Source of the DNA: Petroclostridium sp. X23
GTDB lineage: Bacteria > Bacillota > Clostridia > SK-Y3
DNA length: 64,000 nucleotides
NCBI RefSeq assembly: GCF_030013905.1
Contig: NZ_CP124862.1
Coordinates: 4,715,051 to 4,779,050, forward strand
Direction of reading: 5' to 3'
Positions 1 through 8,871 of the stretch are shown piece after piece. Numbering within the stretch: the first letter of the stretch is position 1; every line of letters starts with the position of its first letter. Below the pieces are notes generated by a model. It did no database searches. It was given only the letters and a program-made list of their open reading frames with translations, and was not told the DNA's origin. Position numbers and translations under genes: made by a program.

Positions 1-309
1 CAAAAGCAGATTAAAGAAGAAAAAGTTAACACTGCTATAAAACTTGCTATAAATGGCAAGGTGCATGATGAAACGCTTGTGACAGGGCTTTTTGATAAGT
101 CAAAATTGGTTCTCAATGAAGATGGTACAATTATTGGTCTTGATGATCAGGTGAAGGTACTGAAAGAGCAGAAGTCATTCCTGTTTAAATCGGAAGAACC
201 AAATCAGAAACCAGGGTTTAAAGTTGGAGGCGATGGAAAGCAAGATCCACCGCCAAATTCAACCGACAACTTGAGGTCTGCATTAGCAGAGAAATACAAA
301 ACAAACTAA
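1..309 (+). CDS. Phage scaffold-like (gp20-type minor structural) protein, C-terminal part
   Basis: The reading frame is open from the first base, so this is the end of a gene that starts outside the window. The visible 102 residues are charged, with a lysine/glutamate-rich start, a LVTGLFDKSKL segment and a Pro/Asn-rich linker before the end. It lies 18 bp before the major capsid gene, which is the usual place of the GP20-type scaffolding protein in Gram-positive siphophages. Scaffold proteins guide capsid assembly and then leave the head. The call rests mainly on position and composition. Confidence 0.6.
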   Translation, partial: QKQIKEEKVNTAIKLAINGKVHDETLVTGLFDKSKLVLNEDGTIIGLDDQVKVLKEQKSFLFKSEEPNQKPGFKVGGDGKQDPPPNSTDNLRSALAEKYKTN

Positions 310-327
310 TATGAAAGGATTGATATT

Positions 328-1320
328 ATGATTACATTAGCACAAGCAAAAGTAGGTATGTCCGATAAGGTCGATCAACAGGTGATTGACATATTCCGTA
401 GGGAGTCTATTCTCCTGGATCAATTAGTGTTTGATGATGCTGTTTCTCCAGGAACTGGAGGGAGCACATTGACGTATGGATATGTTAGAATGAAAACGCC
501 TGCTACAGCCGGATTCAGAGCCATTAACACTGAATACACAGCACAAGTGGCAGACAGAGAAAAGTTCACAGTAGATTTGAAAATCTTCGGTGGCGCTTTC
601 GAAATTGACCGTGTAATTGCTGATACTTCCGGGGCAGTAGATGAAGTAGACTTTCAACTACAAGAAAAGATCAAAGCAGCTAGGAACCTGTTTCACTATA
701 CCGTTATAAATGGAGATAGTGCGGTTGATTCACTGGCTTTTGATGGATTAGACAAAGCTTTGATAAATAGCAGCACAGAAAAGAATACAGAAAGCTATAT
801 TGATTTATCTGATAGCGCTGCTGTTGATACCAACTATAAGATTTTCCTTGATCTATTGGATGATTTCCTTTCTGATCTTAACGGAAAACCTAATTTCCTG
901 ATGGGGAACAGCAAGCTTATGACAAGAATCAAGGCTGTAGCACGCAGAGCAGGATATCTGACGGCTTCCGAAGATGCATTCGGCCGTAAAGTAGATTCCT
1001 ATGACGGCATTCCTCTATTGGATTTAGGATACTTCACCGATATTTCAGAAGGTACCCCGGTTGAAACCCCAGTCGTACCAATTGTAGGTAGGACCATTGG
1101 AGAAAATCCTTTAACAGGATTAACCGACCTGTATGCTCCTGTTATTAACCTTGCAGGATTCCACGGTGTTACAGTAACAGGTAATAGCATTATTAGAACA
1201 TTCTTGCCTGATTTCAATATTCCAGGAGCCGTTAAAAAAGGTGAGGTTGAAATGATCGGAGCTGTAGCACTAAAAAATACACGTGCTGCCGGTGTTTTGA
1301 GAAACATCAAAGTACAGTAA
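328..1320 (+). CDS. Phage major capsid protein
   Basis: 330 residues, the size of many major capsid proteins. It directly follows the scaffold gene and precedes head-tail connector genes. The N-terminal part (AQAKVGMSDKVDQQVIDIFRRES) and the central stretch with GGAFEIDR and a late IVGRTIGENPLTGLTDLYAP segment resemble the N4-gp56/HK97-fold capsid proteins of Gram-positive phages. It would form the icosahedral shell. The ATG at 328 is preceded by AAAGGA with good spacing. The fold assignment is inferred from context and general resemblance. Confidence 0.8.
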   Translation: MITLAQAKVGMSDKVDQQVIDIFRRESILLDQLVFDDAVSPGTGGSTLTYGYVRMKTPATAGFRAINTEYTAQVADREKFTVDLKIFGGAFEIDRVIADTSGAVDEVDFQLQEKIKAARNLFHYTVINGDSAVDSLAFDGLDKALINSSTEKNTESYIDLSDSAAVDTNYKIFLDLLDDFLSDLNGKPNFLMGNSKLMTRIKAVARRAGYLTASEDAFGRKVDSYDGIPLLDLGYFTDISEGTPVETPVVPIVGRTIGENPLTGLTDLYAPVINLAGFHGVTVTGNSIIRTFLPDFNIPGAVKKGEVEMIGAVALKNTRAAGVLRNIKVQ

Positions 1321-1333
1321 AGGATGTGTATTG

Positions 1334-1531
1334 ATGTTGTTTAAGGTCACTGCTCCTGTAGTGGGTTACTCAGGTGTGACTGCAGGAGTAACTTTTAAAA
1401 ATGGTGTCGGAGAAACCGACAATAAATGGCTGGCTACTTGGTTCAAAGAAAAAGGATATAAAGTCGAGAACCAAGAGGAAGAAAAGGCAACAAAAAATAA
1501 AAGATCAAAAGTAAAAGAAGCAAGTGAATAG
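1334..1531 (+). CDS. Small phage structural-region protein
   Basis: About 65 residues. The ATG at 1334 sits 8 bp behind AAGGA; a TTG one codon earlier is also possible. The protein has a hydrophobic, glycine-rich first half and a Lys/Glu-rich C-terminal tail, as in small capsid-adjacent proteins of siphophages. I do not recognise a specific family. Its stop codon lies in the loop of the terminator-like hairpin that ends at 1545. Confidence 0.55.
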   Translation: MLFKVTAPVVGYSGVTAGVTFKNGVGETDNKWLATWFKEKGYKVENQEEEKATKNKRSKVKEASE

Positions 1532-1545
1532 CTTGCTTCTTTTTT
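1513..1545 (+). terminator. Terminator-like hairpin inside the structural operon
   Basis: AAAAGAAGCAAG pairs with CTTGCTTCTTTT around a short loop, and the right arm runs into a T tract. It overlaps the end of the preceding gene and comes before the connector gene, so it may reduce downstream transcription or protect an RNA end. Confidence 0.6.
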
Positions 1546-1561
1546 GAAAGAGTGATAGAAG

Positions 1562-1921
1562 ATGTATGCTGACGTTAACTACTATAAAGATGTCTATAAA
1601 GGCACTTTGATCCCGGATGGACTCATAGAACAAAAACTTGAAAAAGCTGCAGATCAAATTGATAGTATGACGTATAACCGCATTGCGGTGGCAGGTTTTG
1701 ATAATCTTACGCCTTTTCAACAAGAAAAGATAAAAAAAGCCGTATGTGCCCAGGCTGATTATACATATCAATATGGCGATTATCTGAACATGCCATTGTC
1801 AGGCTTTTCTGCCGGGAGTACAAGCATGTCTTTTAAGGGAGTAGAAGCAGTAGGTGTAAAAACCTCTGATGAAGTTATTAATTATCTGAAAGTTACCGGA
1901 TTGACATGGAGGGGGCTGTGA
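1562..1921 (+). CDS. Phage head-tail connector protein (gp6-like)
   Basis: 119 residues, predominantly helical. It starts with an MYADVNYYKDVYKG segment and continues with LIEQKLEKAADQIDSMTYNRI, the pattern of the gp6/gp15-type head-tail connector family that packs below the portal. It lies between the capsid gene and the minor capsid genes, as in Listeria A118-like and related clostridial phages. The next gene begins 2 bp after its stop. Function is inferred from family resemblance and gene order. Confidence 0.65.
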   Translation: MYADVNYYKDVYKGTLIPDGLIEQKLEKAADQIDSMTYNRIAVAGFDNLTPFQQEKIKKAVCAQADYTYQYGDYLNMPLSGFSAGSTSMSFKGVEAVGVKTSDEVINYLKVTGLTWRGL

Positions 1922-1922
1922 T

Positions 1923-2246
1923 ATGGCGGGTAAATTTCCGTTCCCCAAGTTTCTTTTAAAAACCCCGGTGAAAATATACCACACAGAGCTTGGAGAAGAA
2001 GGAGAAATAGAAGAACTGCTTTTTGACGGAAAATGCTTCTATGAAGAAAAGACAAGGCAGGTCCTTGATGCTGAAAGAAAGTTAGTGACTTTGTCAGGGA
2101 AAGTAATCCTTGAAGGTGATATTTATCCGGATAAGATTATTCAAGGGTATGTACAGTTTGGAGAAATTAAAAAAGATATCTTTAAGACAGCAAGGCCGCG
2201 CAACCCAGATGGTACTGTTTTTTCAACTGAATTGGAGCTGGTATAA
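1923..2246 (+). CDS. Putative minor capsid protein (Minor_capsid_1-like)
   Basis: 107 residues, rich in beta strands. Position, size and the segment VILEGDIYPDKIIQGYVQFGE fit the first of the three small minor capsid or head-closure proteins found in A118-like phages. It is translationally close to both neighbours, with 1 to 2 bp gaps. It probably closes the head or joins head to tail. The family call rests on order and weak resemblance. Confidence 0.6.
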   Translation: MAGKFPFPKFLLKTPVKIYHTELGEEGEIEELLFDGKCFYEEKTRQVLDAERKLVTLSGKVILEGDIYPDKIIQGYVQFGEIKKDIFKTARPRNPDGTVFSTELELV

Positions 2247-2630
2247 ATGGCTATTAGAGTAAAAGTAAAAATGAACCGGGCAAAGATGAAAGAACTATCG
2301 GCAGCACAGAGACAGGCGCTTGAAATGACAGCCGATGCCGTAAAAACCGATGTAATGACTTCCGCTGTTGTACCAAAACAGACAGGGGAACTTGAAAGAA
2401 GCGCTTTTGTAGATGATACCAAGTTGAAGCGCGGGCGTGTCAAATTAGTATATGATACCCCATATGCTAGACGGCTCTATTGGCATCCAGAATATAATTT
2501 CAGAACAGATAAAAACAGGAAGGCTGGAGGCAAATGGCTAGAACCATGGATCTCCGGTGATAAGAAGAACTTTGCCAAGAATTCATTTAAAAGACTATAC
2601 AGGCGCTTAACAAGGGGCGTGGTACAATGA
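2247..2630 (+). CDS. Putative minor capsid protein (Minor_capsid_2 / gp10-like)
   Basis: 127 residues, very basic. The layout is a helical N-terminus, then TADAVKTDVMTSAVVPKQTG, a strand region with DTPYARRLYWHPEYNF and a C-terminal GGKWLEPWISG motif. This is the classic pattern of Minor_capsid_2 and HK97 gp10-like tail-completion proteins. The stop overlaps the start of the next gene (ATGA), which suggests coupled translation. Confidence 0.72.
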   Translation: MAIRVKVKMNRAKMKELSAAQRQALEMTADAVKTDVMTSAVVPKQTGELERSAFVDDTKLKRGRVKLVYDTPYARRLYWHPEYNFRTDKNRKAGGKWLEPWISGDKKNFAKNSFKRLYRRLTRGVVQ

Positions 2631-3013
2631 CGCTTAAAGATATTAAAGATTGGCTCAAAACGCAGATAAGCAGTCCACAATGGTATATAGGAAAAATAGA
2701 TGGCAGCAAAGAACAATGTATTGGAATCTACAGCATTAAAGGACCACCCCCCAACATATCAATAGGGGGGATAGATAACACATCTTATGCTGTAAAGTCT
2801 GTTTCTATATTGGTTCATTGGGGTAAAAACGCCGATACCGCGGAACAAAAGGCGCAAGAGGTTTATAATTGCCTATTTGGGCAAAACGCAACTATAGCTG
2901 GAAAGAGAGTTGTAAATTTTGAAATGAATCAATCATGTCCTATTGGTGTAGGTACTGATGAGCAAAATATTTATGAATATGTAATTGAAGTAAACATTTA
3001 TTATGAAAGGTAG
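2627..3013 (+). CDS. Putative minor capsid protein (Minor_capsid_3 / tail terminator-like)
   Basis: 128 residues. It has a helical start (TLKDIKDWLKTQI), an isoleucine/glycine-rich middle and a final strand ending in NIYEYVIEVNIYYER, matching the third member of the A118-like minor capsid set. Such proteins sit at the tail terminator position and close the tail tube. Its ATG overlaps the previous stop by 4 bp. Confidence 0.65.
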   Translation: MTLKDIKDWLKTQISSPQWYIGKIDGSKEQCIGIYSIKGPPPNISIGGIDNTSYAVKSVSILVHWGKNADTAEQKAQEVYNCLFGQNATIAGKRVVNFEMNQSCPIGVGTDEQNIYEYVIEVNIYYER

Positions 3014-3022
3014 GGAATGAGA

Positions 3023-3472
3023 ATGGCTGGAGAAACTGGTGTATTTCCTGTACACAACAATAAATTTAAGATCAACACCGCTGGGAGAGTAACAACGGAT
3101 CCTCTAACAATGGTTGTTGTTAAGGACTTAGAGACGTTCAGCCCTAGTATTGATGCTAATACGGAAGAGTGGACACCGATGGATACCGAAGGATGGATCA
3201 GAAGGGCTGTCACCGGTAAAGGGTTAAGTTTCAGCTTTACAGGTAAGAGAAACTATGGTGATCCTGGAAATGACTATGTTGCAGGGTTACTGCTTGGCAC
3301 AGGGCAAGATGTAGAGAGCATATTTGAGTGGGAGCTACCGAATGGAGATAAGTTAACGATGAATTGCATTATTAATCTAACCACTCCTGCTGGCGGCGAT
3401 AGCACGAATATTGATACTTTAGAATTTGAAGTTCTTTCAGATGGGCTTCCGGCCTATACACCAGCTGTTTAA
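3023..3472 (+). CDS. Phage major tail tube protein
   Basis: 149 residues from the ATG at 3023, chosen over the ATG at 3017 because AGGTAGGG at 3008-3015 is properly spaced from 3023 only. The sequence is beta-rich, with GLSFSFTGKRNYGDPGNDYVAG and a C-terminal FEVLSDGLPAY, typical of siphophage tail tube subunits. It lies just before the tail assembly chaperone and tape measure genes, the usual order. The protein would polymerise into the non-contractile tail tube. Confidence 0.75.
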   Translation: MAGETGVFPVHNNKFKINTAGRVTTDPLTMVVVKDLETFSPSIDANTEEWTPMDTEGWIRRAVTGKGLSFSFTGKRNYGDPGNDYVAGLLLGTGQDVESIFEWELPNGDKLTMNCIINLTTPAGGDSTNIDTLEFEVLSDGLPAYTPAV

Positions 3473-3511
3473 TCAGCTGGTTTTATCGTATAACGAGAGG
3501 AGGTGGGCTTT

Positions 3512-3814
3512 GTGGCAAAGATTATTAATATCACTGATAAATTAAGCTCCGAAAAACCAAAAATTGTTATTGGTGATAAAGAGTACACTGTAAATGATGG
3601 TATGGAAACCGTATTGAAATTTGAAGAACTTGCTTCTGATAGTTCTGCTGACAACATGGTGCAGGCGATAGAACTTTCATTAGGCGCAGATGCAGTGAAA
3701 GAGTTACAAGTAAGGAAGATGTCCATTAGTAATTTTAAAGTGCTTACAATTGCAATTATGGCGGCTGTGCAGGGCATCGAATATGATGAAGCTGCCAAAC
3801 GATTTCAAGGATAA
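3512..3814 (+). CDS. Tail assembly chaperone, first frame (gpG-like)
   Basis: 100 residues from the GTG at 3512, which lies 8 bp behind GAGGAGG; a GTG at 3503 would overlap that site. It sits between the tail tube and tape measure genes, where lambda gpG and its analogues coat the tape measure protein during tail assembly. It overlaps a second open frame that continues to 4166. That is the layout of the G/GT pair made by programmed frameshifting. No catalytic motif is expected. Confidence 0.65.
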   Translation: MAKIINITDKLSSEKPKIVIGDKEYTVNDGMETVLKFEELASDSSADNMVQAIELSLGADAVKELQVRKMSISNFKVLTIAIMAAVQGIEYDEAAKRFQG

Positions 3815-4166
3815 GTCAACAGGAGAAGTATGGTACGATTTGCGAGAAGATTGGGGATTAGTAGAAGCAAGCATAGCAAAGCAATACGGATTACGGATAA
3901 GGCATCACACAGACATGCCATGGGATGAATTTTGTACATTGGTTGGTGGGTTGATGCCGGATACACCCCTCGGACAAATCGTTACAATAAGGGCAGAGAA
4001 AGACCCAAAAATAATCAAAAACTTTACGCCTGACCAAAAGCGAATACATAGGGACTGGCAGAAGAGACTGGCGATGAAACGTTTGGAAAACCCGGATAAA
4101 TTAAATAAGGATATGGAAGCATTGGGGAAAATGTTTGCGGCCATGTTCGGTAAAAAGAAAGCCTAA
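3783..4166 (+). CDS. Tail assembly chaperone, second frame (gpT-like, possible frameshift product)
   Basis: This frame overlaps the end of the gpG-like gene by about 30 bp and is displaced by +1 (or -2). From the ATG at 3783 it would encode 127 residues, including PWDEFCTLVGGLMPDTPLGQ and a basic, Met-rich end KMFAAMFGKKKA, similar to Gp15-type proteins of Gram-positive phages. No clear ribosome binding site precedes the ATG. Translation may therefore come from a ribosomal frameshift near 3800 or from coupled re-initiation. I cannot tell which from sequence alone. Confidence 0.55.
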   Translation: MMKLPNDFKDKSTGEVWYDLREDWGLVEASIAKQYGLRIRHHTDMPWDEFCTLVGGLMPDTPLGQIVTIRAEKDPKIIKNFTPDQKRIHRDWQKRLAMKRLENPDKLNKDMEALGKMFAAMFGKKKA

Positions 4167-4188
4167 AATTATTTGGGCTTTCTTTTTT
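4152..4188 (+). terminator. Terminator-like hairpin before the tape measure gene
   Basis: AAAAAGAAAGCC pairs with GGCTTTCTTTTT and the right arm runs into T residues. It lies between the tail chaperone stop and the tape measure start. Confidence 0.65.
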
Positions 4189-4211
4189 ATGAAAAAATAT
4201 GAGGGGGTGAA

Positions 4212-6431
4212 ATGGTGAGCGGAGATAATGTTGGAAGAATTGACCTTGACCTTGGCATAAATTACGGAGCCTTTAATAGGGAACTGCGGGGAATATCCGG
4301 TAATGCACAATCTATGGTAGGCAGTGCATTTAAAAAGCTTGGTGCGACTATTGCCGCCACATTTGCTGTTAAGTCGATGATTGATTTTGGAAAAGCGTCC
4401 GTTCAGCTTGCTTCTGATTTAACAGAAGTTCAGAACGTTGTTGATGTTACATTTGGAGCTATGGCCGAAGATATAAACCAATTTTCAAAAGAAGCTTTGA
4501 ATAATTTTGGTATGGCCGAGCTTTCAGCAAAGAGGTTCTCTTCTACAATGGGGGCTATGCTAAAAAGCTCCGGCCTTACAGGTCAAGCAATAGTGGATAT
4601 GTCAAAAAAGATAACCGGTCTAACCGGGGACATGGCTTCATTCTATAATTTATCCCAGGATGAAGCTTTCCAGAAAATCCGTTCAGGATTAGCAGGAGAA
4701 ACCGAACCGTTAAGGCAATTAGGCATTAACATGTCTGTAGCCAATTTGGAAGCGTACGCCTTATCCAAAGGAATTAGGAAAAGTTATCAAGAAATGACGC
4801 AAGCCGAACAGACATTGCTGCGATACAACTATCTGCTTAATGCTACAAAAGATGCACAAGGAGACTTTGCAAGGACTTCCGACAGCTGGGCAAATCAAGT
4901 TAGGCTTATGGGTGAACAATGGAAGATCTTCCAATCAACCATGGGCCAAGGATTCATAAACGTATTAACGCCAGTTATAAAGGGCTTAAATACACTTATA
5001 CAGAAGTTGCAGATAGCAGCGCAATACTTTAAGGCTTTTACAGAAATGGTGTTTGGCGCCCAAAAAGCCACTGCCCAGGGTGCGGCTGCTGCTGCAACGG
5101 CTGCAGTTTCTATGGACGGCATGTCAGATGCTTCTGCGGGCGTGGGTGATGCTGTTAAGAAAACCAATAAAGAATTAAAAAGATCAGTTGGGTCATTTGA
5201 CCAGCTTAATGTGCTTACTCAAAATACTGCTGATGCGATGGAAGGTATAAGCGGTAATACATCTTCTATTGGTGATATTGATCTCGGAACTGTAAATACT
5301 GAAAGTGATGTAGGCATTGATACAAAGATATTTGAGCCGCTTATGAATACTCTTTCTAAAATAAAACAACTGGCTTTAGATGTAGGCAACTTTTTTAAAA
5401 ATGCTTTTGGGGGGCCTCTTTTAGATGCAGTTAAATCTTCTTTTCCTGCGTTCGCAAAAATAAAAGATAAAATATCTGATATTTTTAGCACTTCTATTGA
5501 TATTACAAAAGAATCAATAGACATTATGAAAAGCGCATGGGAGGGTTTTGATCAAGATCTTATAAAAGAGATCGGGAAAGCATTTAAAAATCTTACAGAG
5601 CTATTTAATATTCATCTTAATCAATTCACTATCCCTGTTTTAACTAACTTTCTTGAGGAGATGTCATGGTTATGGGATAAACACTTGAAAGGATTGGTTG
5701 AAGAGCTATCTGTTTTTATCGGAAAGCTTTCAGTAGGGGCATTAGAGATATATAACAGTTTCATACATCCTATTGTAAAATGGCTCTATAAAAACTTTTA
5801 TACATCATTTGCGAGTAATATAAACTTAATAGTTGATATACTTGGCACGGTGCTGGGGGCTGCCGCAGATGTAGCGAAAGGAATAATAACATCATTAGGC
5901 GGTATAATAGATTTCTTAGCAGGAGCATTTACTGGTGACTGGGAAAGGGCTTGGGTTGGTGTGCAAAATATTTTTAAAGGTATTAGTGATGCCTTAACAG
6001 GGATATTTAAAGGGAATATCAATCTAATTATTGACGCAGTTAACTATTTAGTTAGGGGATTAAATAAAATTAAAGTTCCAAAAGTAGATATACCGGGCAT
6101 TGGGAAAGTAGGAGGATGGGGCTTTGATATAAAAGAGATACCCAAATTAGCAACAGGCGGGATAATCACTCAACCTACACTTGCAATGATGGGTGAAAAT
6201 AGCAAAAAAGAAGCAGTAATCCCATTAGAGAATTCAAGCTTCATCACTGATTTTGCTACAACAATAGCTCAGGCGGTTGCAGCAGCACTATCAGCATTGA
6301 ATACTAATAACAATAAAGATATGCCGGAAACTTTAGTACTAAAAGTAGGAGAATTTGAATTCGGAAGAATAGCAATTAAGTCAATAAATGCATTGCAACA
6401 ACAGGCTGGAGTAACGTTATTAAACGTATAG
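4212..6431 (+). CDS. Phage tail tape measure protein
   Basis: 739 residues, starting 5 bp behind GAGGGGG. The N-terminal third has the usual YALSKGIRKSYQEMTQAEQT and RTSDSWANQVR segments of Gram-positive tape measure proteins. An Ala-rich segment follows, then several hydrophobic helices around residues 510-610. The C-terminus carries LATGGIITQPTLAMMGENS and EAVIPLENS, hallmark motifs of this family. The protein sets tail length; at about 1.5 angstrom per residue the tail would be near 110 nm. It lies directly upstream of the distal tail genes. Confidence 0.92.
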   Translation: MVSGDNVGRIDLDLGINYGAFNRELRGISGNAQSMVGSAFKKLGATIAATFAVKSMIDFGKASVQLASDLTEVQNVVDVTFGAMAEDINQFSKEALNNFGMAELSAKRFSSTMGAMLKSSGLTGQAIVDMSKKITGLTGDMASFYNLSQDEAFQKIRSGLAGETEPLRQLGINMSVANLEAYALSKGIRKSYQEMTQAEQTLLRYNYLLNATKDAQGDFARTSDSWANQVRLMGEQWKIFQSTMGQGFINVLTPVIKGLNTLIQKLQIAAQYFKAFTEMVFGAQKATAQGAAAAATAAVSMDGMSDASAGVGDAVKKTNKELKRSVGSFDQLNVLTQNTADAMEGISGNTSSIGDIDLGTVNTESDVGIDTKIFEPLMNTLSKIKQLALDVGNFFKNAFGGPLLDAVKSSFPAFAKIKDKISDIFSTSIDITKESIDIMKSAWEGFDQDLIKEIGKAFKNLTELFNIHLNQFTIPVLTNFLEEMSWLWDKHLKGLVEELSVFIGKLSVGALEIYNSFIHPIVKWLYKNFYTSFASNINLIVDILGTVLGAAADVAKGIITSLGGIIDFLAGAFTGDWERAWVGVQNIFKGISDALTGIFKGNINLIIDAVNYLVRGLNKIKVPKVDIPGIGKVGGWGFDIKEIPKLATGGIITQPTLAMMGENSKKEAVIPLENSSFITDFATTIAQAVAAALSALNTNNNKDMPETLVLKVGEFEFGRIAIKSINALQQQAGVTLLNV

Positions 6432-6444
6432 AAGGTGATGTACT

Positions 6445-6804
6445 ATGTTATTAAAGATAAATAATACAGAAATTTCAGTATATCCAAAGGAGTTTACGGT
6501 AACGCCTCTCGACATAGACAATGGTGAGTCTACTGTAAGAACTGCGGATGGGACATTGAACAGAGATAGGGTAGCAGTAAAAAGGCAGATCGAAATGTCA
6601 TGGGGTGTACTTAGCTGGGAGGATGTTTCCTCAATACTTCAAGCAATGCAAGATGTGTTCTTTGACTTTTATTATCCTGATCCTATGACAGGACAGTATG
6701 AAACAAAAACATTTTATGTGGGGAATAGGCCGACACCTGCGGCGCTATCGAAGAATGGACAAATTTTATGGTCAGGCTTGAAAGTAACCTTAACAGAAAA
6801 GTAA
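6445..6804 (+). CDS. Small phage tail protein following the tape measure (DUF6711-like)
   Basis: 119 residues, beta-rich, with SVYPKEFTVTPLDIDNGES and a middle IEMSWGVLSWEDVSSILQAM. Small proteins of this kind follow the tape measure gene in clostridial siphophages and are thought to belong to the distal tail hub. It starts 11 bp after the tape measure stop behind GAAGGTGATG. The precise role is unknown. Confidence 0.6.
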   Translation: MLLKINNTEISVYPKEFTVTPLDIDNGESTVRTADGTLNRDRVAVKRQIEMSWGVLSWEDVSSILQAMQDVFFDFYYPDPMTGQYETKTFYVGNRPTPAALSKNGQILWSGLKVTLTEK

Positions 6805-6817
6805 AGGGGGGTAAGCT

Positions 6818-8869
6818 ATGTATAATGTATCAGATATATTTAAGGAGTATATAGTTAAGCCTGATAGAGAATTTGAAGTCAAAGCTATGGTTGATTCAAC
6901 AGAGTATGACCAAACAAAAGTTGTAGAATTTTATATAGATGATAGTATAATTTCAGGGGATGATTTTGAAATAGGCACAGTGCTTTATTCAAAGTTAACG
7001 TTGTCCGTCAAGACAGAAGAGTATGCGCCATCAAGTGCTAAAATTGTTCCGAATATAAGGTTGAAAACCAATACTGGGTATACAGAGTGGGTACCGTTGG
7101 GCACATTTTATATTGATACTAGATCGTATAAAAATGGCGTTTGGACATTTGTTTGTTGTGATCTATTAGCCAGGACTCAAAACAAATTCAATTCAAATTT
7201 AACATACCCGGTATCAATGCAATCAGTATGGAATGAAATGATGTCAATGCTTGGTATGACAAGTCATAGTAGCGTGGTGATTAATCCGAACTATGAAATA
7301 CCATACAAGCTAGAAGATATCACATATCGTGAAATGATGGGCTATATAGCTTCTGCTCATGGGGCTAGCGTTAAATTGTCAAGGGCTGAAGAAGTGAAGT
7401 TTGTTTGTATGGTCGGTGTCCCTAATACTGCAGCTATAGACCCTTCTCAATATGTTAAAGTAGATATAACTGATATGAAGGTTATAACTAGAATTGTTTT
7501 AACATATAACGAAGATGGCGAGACTCTCGAGATCGGATCCGGTTCAGGTGCTAATACACTAAAAATATACAATCCGTTTATGACTGAAGAGATGTTGTCA
7601 GATCTATATTCAATTATAAACAATTTTTCATATATTCCTTTTTCGATGGTTTGGAAAGGCGCGCCATACATTGATTGCGGCGATAGAATTACTATTAGAA
7701 TTTTAAAACCAGCAAGTAGTTGGATTCCATCATTTGTAATGACAAATAAAACATCATTTAAGGGTGGGCTTCTATCAACTATCACAGCACCATCACCATC
7801 CGTATTAAAAAGTGAATTTAACTATGAAGGGAATCTTTCAAAAACGATAGCGAACGCAGTACAAAAAGATACACCATATTATGGGGTAACTATTGGAAGA
7901 ACAAACGGACTAAACATACAAAGATCTGACGGCGCTAGTAGAGCAGTTTTTAACAGCGATGAATTATCAATGTATGCAAATGGGGAACAAAAATTATATT
8001 TTGATGCTCAAAAAGGGAATTTTGTATTTAACGGTGAGCTTTCTACAGATCTGTTTAATGCGTTAAGAGCAAACCTAAGTGTTGTTGTTTCAAATACAAA
8101 TGTAACTCAAATTTTGACTGCCGGTAATGCTACGATAGCTGAACTTACAGTTGATAGACTTGATACAGGAATAGCAAAAATTAAAAATTATCTTAACAGT
8201 GACACATCAGATATACATTACAAACGTGATTATGCTCAGTATTCTCAATATATTACTGCAAGTACTGACGGTTTGCAGGAAGAACAGGTTACTGATAGAA
8301 ATGGAAATCCTCTGTATTGGCTTGATGATACACATATGGGAACAACCACGGATGAAACGGACTATCCGGTTATGTCATATGTTTATACAGAAACTATCAA
8401 GCTTGAAATATCTTTTGACCCAAACGATCCGAATAACACACCAAAAATCATATTAGGAGCAGGAACAGGAAGTGGAAATAACGGAAAAGGATTTATATGG
8501 AAAGATGCGAATGGATTAACTCTGCAGTATATTAAAGAAGATGGTATGGGGGTATCTATATCGCTTGGGGAAGCAGGGCTTAACTTAGGTAATTCTGTTG
8601 AATTTCAAAGTGTTAGCGCAGGGAACATCACTGCGGATAATATTGGCGGCGAGAATGTTAATACAAGTAACGTTAACTCTGAAAATGTTGATTGCACTAA
8701 TGTTACCGCAGCAAATGTTACTACTGAGACATTATCTATTTCTACTAGTATATCAGCGCCAAGTAATGCAACCTCAAATGGGTCTTTAAGAAATATCCAC
8801 TATTCAACTTCAGATCCAACATCCCTAGATGGTAACAACGGTGATATCTGGTTAAAATATGAGGTGTAA
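6818..8869 (+). CDS. Phage distal tail / tail-associated receptor-binding protein
   Basis: 683 residues. The N-terminal part (1-340) is a beta-rich baseplate-like region; its start, YNVSDIFKEYIVKPDREFEVK, is typical of phage minor structural proteins. Residues 350-440 form a linker with GRTNGLNIQRSDGASRAVF. The C-terminus (about 590-650) has an Asn/Val-rich ladder (NVNTSNVNSENVDCTNVTAA), which resembles a short right-handed beta-helix. It probably forms the tail tip and contacts the host. The following propeller gene starts 2 bp later. Confidence 0.75.
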   Translation: MYNVSDIFKEYIVKPDREFEVKAMVDSTEYDQTKVVEFYIDDSIISGDDFEIGTVLYSKLTLSVKTEEYAPSSAKIVPNIRLKTNTGYTEWVPLGTFYIDTRSYKNGVWTFVCCDLLARTQNKFNSNLTYPVSMQSVWNEMMSMLGMTSHSSVVINPNYEIPYKLEDITYREMMGYIASAHGASVKLSRAEEVKFVCMVGVPNTAAIDPSQYVKVDITDMKVITRIVLTYNEDGETLEIGSGSGANTLKIYNPFMTEEMLSDLYSIINNFSYIPFSMVWKGAPYIDCGDRITIRILKPASSWIPSFVMTNKTSFKGGLLSTITAPSPSVLKSEFNYEGNLSKTIANAVQKDTPYYGVTIGRTNGLNIQRSDGASRAVFNSDELSMYANGEQKLYFDAQKGNFVFNGELSTDLFNALRANLSVVVSNTNVTQILTAGNATIAELTVDRLDTGIAKIKNYLNSDTSDIHYKRDYAQYSQYITASTDGLQEEQVTDRNGNPLYWLDDTHMGTTTDETDYPVMSYVYTETIKLEISFDPNDPNNTPKIILGAGTGSGNNGKGFIWKDANGLTLQYIKEDGMGVSISLGEAGLNLGNSVEFQSVSAGNITADNIGGENVNTSNVNSENVDCTNVTAANVTTETLSISTSISAPSNATSNGSLRNIHYSTSDPTSLDGNNGDIWLKYEV

Positions 8870-8871
8870 TT

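Noticed and set aside
8199..8456. 85-residue open frame in the tail-tip gene
   Set aside because: It lies fully inside another frame of a well-supported gene.
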